DNA from: an uncultured Acidimicrobiaceae bacterium
GTDB lineage: Bacteria > Actinomycetota > Acidimicrobiia > Acidimicrobiales > RAAP-2
DNA length: 64,000 nt
Direction: 5' to 3'
NCBI GenBank assembly: GCA_903894295.1
Contig: CAITPI010000054.1
Location: 60,306 to 124,305, forward strand
Positions within the stretch are counted from its first letter, which is position 1. Every line of letters begins with the position of its first letter. The notes beneath the pieces were generated by a model. That model worked only from the letters and a program-made list of their open reading frames with translations, had not been told where the DNA came from and made no database searches. The position numbers were made by a program, and so were the translations under genes. Of this stretch, positions 56,860 to 64,000 are shown in pieces.

Positions 56860-57675
56860 ATGACGTGGGAGACGACGGAGGGCCTCGTGGCGCCGGAAGT
56901 GGCATTTGATTTCTCGGGACAGGTTGTTCTGGTGACCGGGGGCACCCGTGGCATCGGTCGGGGGATCGTGGAGGCCTTCCGGGCGGCCGGCGCTCTGGTT
57001 GTCGCCTGCGGGCGACAACGCCCGCCCGATGGCTGGGTCGACCACGACAACCTGCGGTTCTTCGCCCTGGACGTGCGATCGGCCGAGGCGGCGCCCGAAG
57101 CGGTGGCCGCGGCCACCGGTCACTTCGGTCGCCTCGATGTGCTTGTCAACAACGCCGGCGGTTCGCCGCCGGCTGATGCCGCCAATGCCTCCCCCCGCTT
57201 TTCCCAGGCCATCGTGGATCTCAACCTCATGGGACCACTCCATCTGGCCCAGGCCGCCAATGCGGTCATGCAGACCCAGGATTCCGGCGGTTCGATCGTG
57301 AACATCACCTCCATCAGCGGCCTCCGGCCTTCCCCGGGGACCGCCGCCTACGGGGCGGCCAAGGCGGGGTTGATCAACCTCACCCAGTCGTTGGCCATCG
57401 AGTGGGCACCCAAGGTCCGGCTGAACTGCATCAGCGCCGGTCTGGTCGCCACCGAAGCGGCTGATGACCACTATGGCGGGGTCGAAGGGATGGCCGAAGT
57501 GGCCGCCACCGTGCCACTCGGCCGCTTCGGGACGCCGGCGGATGTGGCTGGAATGTGCCTGTTGCTGGCTTCGCCCTGGGCGTCGTACGTGACCGGCGCC
57601 AACCTCGTCGTCCACGGTGGGGGCGAACGGCCGGCGTTCCTCCAGGCGGCCGAACGCAGCCATGGCGCACCCTGA
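56860..57675 (+). CDS. Short-chain dehydrogenase/reductase
   Basis: NAD(P)-dependent oxidoreductase. From ATG 56860 the protein has 271 residues. Residues about 21-32 form the cofactor motif VTGGTRGIGRG, NNAG follows near 105, and the catalytic set Ser-Tyr-Lys is in ITSISG, AAYGAAKAG. The C-terminal VTGANLVVHGGGE is typical. It is divergent from echA20 and sits where mycobacterial steroid clusters carry SDR genes such as Rv3548c/Rv3549c. It is not obviously IpdF. A role in redox modification of a ring-derived alcohol or ketone is inferred from context. Confidence 0.85.
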   Translation: MTWETTEGLVAPEVAFDFSGQVVLVTGGTRGIGRGIVEAFRAAGALVVACGRQRPPDGWVDHDNLRFFALDVRSAEAAPEAVAAATGHFGRLDVLVNNAGGSPPADAANASPRFSQAIVDLNLMGPLHLAQAANAVMQTQDSGGSIVNITSISGLRPSPGTAAYGAAKAGLINLTQSLAIEWAPKVRLNCISAGLVATEAADDHYGGVEGMAEVAATVPLGRFGTPADVAGMCLLLASPWASYVTGANLVVHGGGERPAFLQAAERSHGAP

Positions 57676-57832
57676 CCACGGGCAGCCTGGAAGGAAGGCT
57701 CACGGGGACCCGGTCGGGAGCGCTGGTGATGGCGGAAGGGCTGACGGCTTCGTTCGGGAAAGTTCGTTCAAGGTCCTGATGGTGGTGCCGATAACCAACG
57801 TGGGGAGGGACACGCCCCGCTGAGGAGGCAAG

Positions 57833-58663
57833 GTGTTGTTGAGCGAGAACGCAACGCAGTTCCGGCTGACCGGTACGCCATTTCTGGAATACCTGCCGGT
57901 GGTCGACCTTTCGACCGGCCGGCTGCTCGGCATGGAGGCTCTTGTCCGTTGGCACCACCCGGTCGAAGGACTGATTTCTCCGAAGGACCTGATCCCCCGG
58001 GTGGAGGAGTCCGGCGACATCGAGCCTTTGACCCGGTGGATCCTGATGGAGTCGTGTGCGCAGGCCCGACATTGGCTGCCCAGCATGCAACTCGGCGTGA
58101 ACTGCACGGTCAACCAGTTGCGGCGGGGCGAAATCTCCCGGGCGGTCGGGGAGGCGCTGGACCAAACCGGACTTCGGCCTGACCAGTTGACGGTCGAGGT
58201 GACCGAAGATGCGGTGATCGACGATGCCGCCGAAGTGGAGTTGCAGGCGCTGGCGACCCTCCGGGTCCAGCTTTCGGTCGACGACGTGGGAACCAACTGG
58301 TCGTCGTTCGAACCCTTCCGGCGCAACTCGGTCTCCACGGTGAAGATCGACGGATCGTTTGTCTCCGGACTGGAACCGGTCCAGGGCATCAACCGCCTGG
58401 TGGTCGAGACCGTGATCCACATGGCCCGCTCCATGGGTATGGCCGCCCTCGTTGAAGGCGTGGAGACCATCGAGCAACTCAATCTGGTCCGCTCCTTTGG
58501 TGCCGACGCCGCCCAGGGTTTCTTCTTCTCGGCGCCGATGTCCGCCGAAGCGGCGCAGGTCTTCGCCGGTGGTGACCGGGCCCCCTTCTTCTCCCTGGCG
58601 ACCCGGCGGACGGTGGTCACCGAAGTTCCCGAGTTGACCCAGTTGTTGCAGGCGGCCCCCTGA
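57833..58663 (+). CDS. EAL-domain protein (cyclic di-GMP phosphodiesterase)
   Basis: A 276-residue protein consisting essentially of one EAL domain. The catalytic signature is Glu35-Ala-Leu in MEALVRW. Further ligands are in NCTVNQL, EVTEDAV, VDDVGTNWSSF (loop 6, usual DDFGTGYSS), KIDGSFV and EGVET. All metal-binding acids appear present, so phosphodiesterase activity is plausible, although the loop 6 change (GTNW) could reduce it. GTG 57833 has GAGGAGG 4 nt upstream; TTG 57836 or 57839 would also serve. It follows the SDR gene after 157 bp and could be on its own transcript. Confidence 0.87.
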   Translation: MLLSENATQFRLTGTPFLEYLPVVDLSTGRLLGMEALVRWHHPVEGLISPKDLIPRVEESGDIEPLTRWILMESCAQARHWLPSMQLGVNCTVNQLRRGEISRAVGEALDQTGLRPDQLTVEVTEDAVIDDAAEVELQALATLRVQLSVDDVGTNWSSFEPFRRNSVSTVKIDGSFVSGLEPVQGINRLVVETVIHMARSMGMAALVEGVETIEQLNLVRSFGADAAQGFFFSAPMSAEAAQVFAGGDRAPFFSLATRRTVVTEVPELTQLLQAAP

Positions 58664-58808
58664 GGCCTTTGCGGTACTCCTCGCCGAACGGACGGGATAC
58701 CTTCCGCAACAAACCCGGAAGCCGGTTGCCGGGACTCCTTGGGTAAAAGGGGTCCGGTGGTTGATCGCTACGTCAGACGCAAGAAACGCATCTTGGCCAA
58801 GTTGCGGC

Positions 58809-58814
58809 TATAAC
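58809..58814 (+). promoter_or_regulatory. -10 element of the pnt operon (leaderless)
   Basis: TATAAC ends 7 nt before the GTG at 58822, with no ribosome binding site in between. The next two genes follow with overlaps, so this promoter would drive the whole pnt operon. Confidence 0.45.
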
Positions 58815-58821
58815 TAGCGGC

Positions 58822-60066
58822 GTGAAACTTGCCGTGATCAAAGAGTCGCGTCCGGGAGAAAGCCGTGTGGCGATCGTCCCGGAGGTGGCAGCGAAGTTGG
58901 CCAAGCTCGGGGTTGAGACGGCCGTCCAGACCGGTGCCGGGGATGCAGCCCGTTTCTCGGACGCCGACTACGAGGCAGCCGGTGCCACCGTGGTGGCCGA
59001 CGCCGCCGCTGCTCTGGCCGGTGCCGACATCGTGGCCCATGTCCAGACCCCGACCGTCGAGGAGGTGGCGACCCTCCCTCAGGGCACGACCGTCATCAGC
59101 TTCCTGCAGCCGGTCGCATCGTCCGACGTGGTGAAGGCCATGGCCGACAAGGGGATGACTGCGTTCAGTTTCGACCTGTTGCCCCGCATCAGCCGGGCCC
59201 AGTCGATGGATGCCCTGTCGTCCCAGGCCACCGTGGCCGGCTACCGGGCCGGACTGGCCGCCGCCGAGGAACTCGCCAAGTTCTTTCCGATGTTCATGAC
59301 CGCAGCCGGTACGGTGCCGCCGGCCAAGGTGCTGGTGATGGGAGCCGGCGTGGCCGGACTGCAGGCCATTGCCACTGCCCGACGACTGGGTGCGACCGTT
59401 CGGGCGTATGACGTGCGAACTGCGGCGAAGGAAGAGGTCCAGAGTCTTGGGGCCAAGTTCGTGGAACTTGATCTTGAGGCCCAGGATGGGGCCGGTGGCT
59501 ACGCCAAGGAGCAGTCGGCGGAGTACCTGGCCAAGCAGCAGGAGTTGTTGGCCGCCGAGGTGGCGGCCGCCGATGTGGTGATCACCACTGCCCAGATCCC
59601 GGGCCGCAAGGCTCCCGTTCTGGTTACCGAAGCGATGTTGGCGGGCATGTCGGAAGGAGCCGTGGTCATCGACATGGCAGCCGACTCGGGTGGCAACTGT
59701 GAGAAGTCGCAGCCTGGGGAGCGGGTCCGGGTCGGTGGCGTCACGGTGGTCGGTCTCTCCAACCCGCCGGCGTCGATGCCGACCCATGCGAGCTTCCTCT
59801 ACTCCCGCAACATCGCCAACGTTCTCGACCTCATGGTGAAGGACGGCGCCCTCACTCCTGACTTCAACGACGAGATCGTGGTCGGCATGTGTGTGGTGAA
59901 GGCCGGTCAGGTGGTACACGCCGGCGCCGCCGAAGCGCTTGGCGTGGCGGTGGCTACAGCCGCCGAGCCGACCCCGGAGGCGGACGCCGGAGCGGCGGAT
60001 GATACCGGCGACGCAGGGAACGATGGGCAAGACGACGAACAGCAGGGTGATGAGGTGAAGTCATGA
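58822..60066 (+). CDS. pntAA: NAD(P) transhydrogenase alpha subunit, NAD-binding part
   Basis: NAD(H)-binding domain I of the proton-pumping transhydrogenase. The 414-residue protein begins KLAVIKESRPGESRVAIVPE, has the NAD-binding VLVMGAGVAGLQAIATARRLGATVRAYDVR and the RQD-loop-like segment, and ends in an Ala/Asp/Glu-rich linker. The subunit is split from the membrane part, as in many bacteria (PntAA/PntAB/PntB). The GTG at 58822 has no ribosome binding site but a TATAAC 7 nt upstream, so translation is probably leaderless. It overlaps pntAB by 4 nt. Confidence 0.93.
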   Translation: MKLAVIKESRPGESRVAIVPEVAAKLAKLGVETAVQTGAGDAARFSDADYEAAGATVVADAAAALAGADIVAHVQTPTVEEVATLPQGTTVISFLQPVASSDVVKAMADKGMTAFSFDLLPRISRAQSMDALSSQATVAGYRAGLAAAEELAKFFPMFMTAAGTVPPAKVLVMGAGVAGLQAIATARRLGATVRAYDVRTAAKEEVQSLGAKFVELDLEAQDGAGGYAKEQSAEYLAKQQELLAAEVAAADVVITTAQIPGRKAPVLVTEAMLAGMSEGAVVIDMAADSGGNCEKSQPGERVRVGGVTVVGLSNPPASMPTHASFLYSRNIANVLDLMVKDGALTPDFNDEIVVGMCVVKAGQVVHAGAAEALGVAVATAAEPTPEADAGAADDTGDAGNDGQDDEQQGDEVKS

Positions 60067-60395
60067 GTACGACCGGAATTCTGGAGTTCCTGACGATCTT
60101 CGTGTTGGCGATTTTCGTCGGCAACGAAGTGGTGGCCCGGGTGCCGAGCATCCTGCACACCCCGTTGATGTCGGGCTCGAACGCCATCCACGGCATCGTG
60201 TTGGTGGGCGCCATGATCGTGATGGGTACGGCGAACGGCACCGGCCAGCTCATCCTGGGCTTCTTCGGAGTGCTGTTGGCCACGCTGAACATCGTGGGTG
60301 GTTTCACCGTCACCGACCGGATGCTCGAGATGTTCAAGGCGAAGCCGGCCGACAAAGCGTCGGCTGGTGAAGGTTCGAAGGGTGGTGGCCACTGA
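60063..60395 (+). CDS. pntAB: NAD(P) transhydrogenase alpha subunit, small membrane part
   Basis: Membrane domain of the split alpha chain. The 110-residue protein has three helices: ILEFLTIFVLAIFVGNEVVARVP, SNAIHGIVLVGAMIVMGTA and LILGFFGVLLATLNIVGGFTVTDRML. The conserved HTPLMSGSNAIHGI is the family signature. It overlaps both neighbours (pntAA by 4 nt, pntB by 1 nt), so expression is coupled. Confidence 0.93.
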   Translation: MSTTGILEFLTIFVLAIFVGNEVVARVPSILHTPLMSGSNAIHGIVLVGAMIVMGTANGTGQLILGFFGVLLATLNIVGGFTVTDRMLEMFKAKPADKASAGEGSKGGGH

Positions 60396-61816
60396 TGCAC
60401 GGGCCCACCCTCACCAACTGGATCGACCTGATCTACCTCGTCACCGCTGTCGGCTTCATTCTGGCCCTGAAGGGCCTGAGTTCGCCGAAGCAGGCCCGGA
60501 ACGGGAACATCCTCGCCGCCGTGGCGGCCACCATCGCCGTGGTGGCCACGTTCTTCAATCCCGACGCCCAGTTTCACCACAAGACGACCAACCTCATCCT
60601 GACCCTGGTGGCCATGGTGTTGGGTGCGGTCATCGCCGTCCCGGTGGCCCGCAAGGTGAAGATGACGGCCATGCCACAGCTGGTGGCCATCTTCAATGGC
60701 GTCGGTGGTGGCGCCGCCGCCCTGATCTCGATCACGGTGTTCCTCCAGCACTCACAACTTTCGGCCAAGCCCGCCGTTTATGTGATTGCCGAAGGCATCA
60801 TCGGCTTGCTGATCGGCTGCGTCTCCTTCTCGGGCAGCGCCATCGCCTTCGCCAAGTTGCAGGAGTTGATGACGGGTCGGCCGATCACCTATCCGGGCCA
60901 GCAGGTCATCAACGCCCTGGTTGGTCTGGCCATTGCGGTCATGGCGGTCCTGACCGTCCTGACCGGCAGCGTCACGCTGATGGTGATCACGGTGGCCCTT
61001 TCGCTGGTCCTGGGCATCATCTTCGTGCTGCCCATCGGCGGGGCCGATGTGCCGGTGTTGATTTCGTTGCTCAACTCGTTCACGGGTCTTGCCGTGGCGG
61101 CTTCGGGCTTCACCCTCAACAACAACCTGCTGATCATTGCCGGCACCCTGGTGGGTGCGTCGGGCATCATGCTCACCCAGATGATGTCCAAGGCCATGGG
61201 TCGGTCGCTGGCCAACGTGCTCTTCAGCGCCTTTGGTTCGGTGGTGACCGCCGGAGGCGGGGCCGACGGCACCGGTGAAACCCGCACGGTCAAGTCCGGC
61301 ACGCCCGAAGACATCGGTGTGCTGCTGGCCTATGCCCGCAAGGTGGTCATCGTCCCCGGCTATGGACTCGCGGTGGCCCAGGCCCAGCACACGGCCCGGG
61401 AGTTGGCCGACATGCTGATGGAACGGGGCGTCGAGGTCTTCTACGCCATCCACCCGGTGGCCGGTCGTATGCCGGGTCACATGAACGTCCTTCTCGCCGA
61501 GGCGAACGTGCCCTACGACGAACTGAAGGAGATGGACGACGCCAATGCCGTCATGAGCACCGTCGACGTGGCCCTGGTCGTCGGCGCCAACGACACCGTC
61601 AACCCGGCCGCCAAGAACACCCCGGGCAGTCCGATCTTCGGCATGCCGATCATCAACGCCGACGAGGCCGAGCACGTGGTGTTCCTGAAGCGTTCGATGC
61701 GTCCTGGCTTTGCCGGCATCGACAACGACCTCCTGTTCAACGAAAAGACGACCCTGCTCTTTGGCGACGCCAAGGACACCCTCACCAAGCTGGTGTCGTC
61801 GGTCAACGACGCCTGA
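60395..61816 (+). CDS. pntB: NAD(P) transhydrogenase beta subunit
   Basis: Beta subunit with membrane helices (residues about 10-270) and the C-terminal NADP(H)-binding domain III. Signatures are FGVGGGAAALI-like (FNGVGGGAAALISI), the VVIVPGYGLAVAQAQHTARELADMLMERGVEVFYAIHPVAGRMPGHMNVLLAEANVPYDEL core and VVGANDTVNPAAKNTPGSPIFGMPII. It drives NADPH formation with the proton motive force. The start codon shares its first base with the pntAB stop. A hairpin 4 nt after the stop may end the operon. Confidence 0.94.
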   Translation: MHGPTLTNWIDLIYLVTAVGFILALKGLSSPKQARNGNILAAVAATIAVVATFFNPDAQFHHKTTNLILTLVAMVLGAVIAVPVARKVKMTAMPQLVAIFNGVGGGAAALISITVFLQHSQLSAKPAVYVIAEGIIGLLIGCVSFSGSAIAFAKLQELMTGRPITYPGQQVINALVGLAIAVMAVLTVLTGSVTLMVITVALSLVLGIIFVLPIGGADVPVLISLLNSFTGLAVAASGFTLNNNLLIIAGTLVGASGIMLTQMMSKAMGRSLANVLFSAFGSVVTAGGGADGTGETRTVKSGTPEDIGVLLAYARKVVIVPGYGLAVAQAQHTARELADMLMERGVEVFYAIHPVAGRMPGHMNVLLAEANVPYDELKEMDDANAVMSTVDVALVVGANDTVNPAAKNTPGSPIFGMPIINADEAEHVVFLKRSMRPGFAGIDNDLLFNEKTTLLFGDAKDTLTKLVSSVNDA

Positions 61817-61820
61817 TCCG

Positions 61821-61839
61821 GGCGCCACGGCCAGGCGCC
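61821..61839 (+). terminator. Hairpin after pntB
   Basis: GGCGCC (61821-61826) pairs with GGCGCC (61834-61839) across a 7-nt loop, 4 nt after the pntB stop. No T-run follows. It is a candidate terminator for the pnt operon. Confidence 0.4.
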
Positions 61840-62074
61840 GGGTCGGGCCGATCCCTGTGGCGGCTGCGGACCACCCCCCTTGTCTTTCGTGGGGCGGGTG
61901 ATGTCGGGATCATCGGCCATGCATCGTCGGAGAAACATGGCTAATGTTCGCAACGTCCGCTTCGGGCGCTCGTTCAGGTTTGCCGGACTCCGAACATCGT
62001 TTCAACAAAGTGCGCACTCCGGGTCACCGGGCGCAGTTCACTCACCAGGTCGCCTCGGCGGCAAAAGGGGAATC

Positions 62075-64000
62075 ATGAGAAGGAAAGTTTCCACCCGGCG
62101 CTTCGGCGCTTCGATCGCAGCATCGACTGCCGTGCTGCTCGGAACGGCGGGAGTCGTCCTCCTGCCGGTGACCGCCGGTGCCGTGGCAACGGCCCTGCCT
62201 GGAAACCCGGCCCCCCAGGGCGTTTCCTACGAAGCGGACTGCACGACTTCCCTGCAGGCCGGCACGGTGGCCCCCTTTGCGGTGGATCTCTCCGGTGACG
62301 TGACGTCGTCGTCCACGCCCTCGGGCCAGTCGGTGGCCCCGGGCGGCACCTTCGGCTTCAGCGGCACGGTGTCGACCGTGATCGTCGGCCCCTTCCTGGC
62401 CGCCACCTGGACCGCCCTCAACGGGGTCGTGGCGAGTTCTTCGACGAGTTTGAGCCAGATCCTGACGGTCGGACCGACCGATGCCAACTCGACGATCAAC
62501 CCGGCCGGATGGCAGACCACGGCCACGGCCACCGCTGTGACGAGTTCGTCCCACTCCGTGACGTTTGCCGCTGTGCCGTCGAACCTGGCCGTTGGTGACC
62601 CGGTGGCCTGGGTGAAGGGCTCCACGCCGGAGACCGGAAAGGTCGCCACCATCTCGGGGGCAACCATCACCATCGGACCGTCCACGCCGGGTGGAACCGT
62701 CGCCGCCGTGGCTGTCGGTGAGGTCTTCACCTTCACCAGTCCCCGGCTGTATCTGAGCGCTCCGGCCCAGAACAACGGCGGTGGCAGCGCCGGTGTGGCC
62801 TCGGGCGCTCCGTCGGCCGCCATCTCCTGGTCGTCCGGTTCGACCACGTTGACCGGAAAGTTCGCCGAAACCTCGGGCAAGCCGGGCGCTTCGCCGGTCG
62901 TGGTGGGTGACGGTCTCTACCTCACTTACGCCACCGGTTCCGGCACCGTTCCGGCCGCCGCCACCGTCACGGCGGTCAACGGTCCGGCCAACGCCCCGAC
63001 TTCGGTCACAATCAACGCCCCGACCACCGGGGCCGGCACGGCGACGGCCGTCGGCTGGGCCAAGCAGCTCACCTTCCCCATCGCCTTCACCACGTCGACC
63101 AACGCCTACACGGCGACGTCGACCAACGCCACCACGGCCGGCATCGGCATCAACAGCTTCATCAAGTTCTCGGCCGGCGCCATTCCCTTCGGTGGTGCGG
63201 CCGGCGTGGGCACCAGCGACTGCCTCGAGACCGGTTACGACGCAGCCGGCAACCCGGGACCGGTCCAGACCGGTGGCACGGCAACCGCTCCGGTCTTCCC
63301 GATCGGCACGACCACTGCCCTCACCAGTGTCTCGCCGATTCAACTTCCCGCCGCCGCCTACATCAACGTGACCAATGGCACCAGTGGCGTTCCCTTTGCC
63401 CCGACCGGCGTCACCGCGGCGGCCGGCTCGTCCACCACGGCCAGCTTGTCCTGGACGGCCCCGAGCGCCGCGAACGGCGCCACCATCACGGGCTACACGG
63501 TGACCCCCTACATCGGCCAGGTGGCCCAGACGCCCCAGACCTTCTCCGGTACGGGCACCACGGGCACGGTGACCGGCCTCACCGCCGACACCACCTACTC
63601 GTTCACGGTGGTGGCCACCAGCTCGAACGGCCCAAGCCCGGCCTCCGGCGCATCCGCGACGTACACCACGCCGGCAGCAGCGACTGCGCCCGGTGCCCCC
63701 ACCGCCGTGACCGCCACACCGGGCAACGGCTCGGCATCGGTCTCCTGGACCGCTCCGGTCAGCAACGGCGGCTCGGCCATCACCGGCTACACGGTGACCT
63801 CGTCGCCCGGTGGACTCACTTGCACCACCACGGGCGCCACGACCTGCACGGTCAACGGCCTGACCAACGGCACCGCGTATACCTTCACGGTGACCGCCAC
63901 GAACGCCGTCGGCACCGGTGCAGCCTCCGCGGCCTCGGCCGCCGTCACTCCGGCCACCCTGCCCGGTGCGCCCACTGCGGTGACCGCCAACGCCGGCAAC
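62075..64000 (+). CDS. Secreted fibronectin type III domain protein (runs off right edge)
   Basis: An open frame with no stop runs from ATG 62075 (AAAAGGGG 4 nt upstream) to the window end; 642 residues are visible. A signal peptide covers about residues 1-37 (basic start RRKVSTRRF, hydrophobic AAVLLGTAGVVLLPVTAGAVA-like core). Residues about 38-440 are Ala/Thr/Ser/Gly-rich with few Cys and match no domain I know. From about residue 443 the repeats have the fibronectin III pattern SLSWTAPSAANGATITGYTVTP and YSFTVVATSSNGPS: one at about 443-535, one at about 538-626, and a third starting near 629. Such proteins are surface or carbohydrate/adhesion factors in actinobacteria. Confidence 0.8.
   Translation, partial: MRRKVSTRRFGASIAASTAVLLGTAGVVLLPVTAGAVATALPGNPAPQGVSYEADCTTSLQAGTVAPFAVDLSGDVTSSSTPSGQSVAPGGTFGFSGTVSTVIVGPFLAATWTALNGVVASSSTSLSQILTVGPTDANSTINPAGWQTTATATAVTSSSHSVTFAAVPSNLAVGDPVAWVKGSTPETGKVATISGATITIGPSTPGGTVAAVAVGEVFTFTSPRLYLSAPAQNNGGGSAGVASGAPSAAISWSSGSTTLTGKFAETSGKPGASPVVVGDGLYLTYATGSGTVPAAATVTAVNGPANAPTSVTINAPTTGAGTATAVGWAKQLTFPIAFTTSTNAYTATSTNATTAGIGINSFIKFSAGAIPFGGAAGVGTSDCLETGYDAAGNPGPVQTGGTATAPVFPIGTTTALTSVSPIQLPAAAYINVTNGTSGVPFAPTGVTAAAGSSTTASLSWTAPSAANGATITGYTVTPYIGQVAQTPQTFSGTGTTGTVTGLTADTTYSFTVVATSSNGPSPASGASATYTTPAAATAPGAPTAVTATPGNGSASVSWTAPVSNGGSAITGYTVTSSPGGLTCTTTGATTCTVNGLTNGTAYTFTVTATNAVGTGAASAASAAVTPATLPGAPTAVTANAGN

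Overview
The window is about 68% GC by eye, densely coded, and lacks tRNA, rRNA, IS elements and CRISPR arrays. Gene content points to an aerobic, heterotrophic actinobacterium, most likely of the class Acidimicrobiia or a relative. The indicators are the CtaE-QcrCAB and CtaC/CtaD/CtaF branch of the bcc-aa3 respiratory chain, a HelD-type helicase, coproporphyrin-dependent haem genes, an F420-type (LLM) oxidoreductase, many acyl-CoA dehydrogenases and mycobacterial-type steroid genes. Class-level assignment is inference; no 16S or marker alignment was possible.

Layout. 1-10.9 kb: a partial phosphoesterase-like gene, acetyl-CoA synthetase with a HAD phosphatase, a tightly overlapped haem/lipoprotein operon on the minus strand (hemE, ferrochelatase, coproporphyrinogen oxidase, lnt) and helD. 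11.1-20 kb: respiratory genes in two facing blocks, ctaE-qcrC-qcrA-qcrB on plus and ctaC-ctaD-ctaF on minus. Between them lie a frameshifted HalD/ArpA-type dioxygenase, a formaldehyde-activating-enzyme homologue and a small membrane protein. 20-31.6 kb: mixed accessory genes (tatA, CopD-like protein, crotonase, thiolase-like protein, GH1 glycosidase, DHA2 exporter, three TetR regulators, YHYH lipoprotein). 31.7-48.3 kb: catabolic genes (cyclase, aldehyde dehydrogenase, D-aminoacylase-type amidohydrolase, sulfatase, LLM oxidoreductase, two pairs of acyl-CoA dehydrogenases, amidohydrolase, thiolase) plus an MscS channel. 48.4-58.7 kb: a PAS-GGDEF-EAL protein, a stand-alone ketosynthase, the ipdC-ipdB-ipdA-echA20 operon for the last two steroid rings, an SDR and an EAL protein. 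58.8-61.8 kb: proton-translocating transhydrogenase pntAA-pntAB-pntB. 62.1 kb to the end: a secreted fibronectin type III protein that runs off the window.

How the parts fit: steroid or other polycyclic side chains and rings are degraded by the ACAD pairs, thiolase and Ipd proteins to acetyl-CoA, propionyl-CoA and succinyl-CoA-type products. The electrons enter the bcc-aa3 chain, whose haem is supplied by the hem operon, and PntAB balances NADPH. Three TetR proteins and several palindromic promoter sites suggest local substrate-responsive control.

Two recurring features are notable. Many genes have a -10-like hexamer ending 5-8 nt before the start codon and no ribosome binding site, indicating leaderless mRNAs. 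Five gaps downstream of genes hold perfect hairpins, four of them between converging genes. Start sites were adjusted from the longest open frame where a ribosome binding site, a leaderless promoter or gene overlap supported it.
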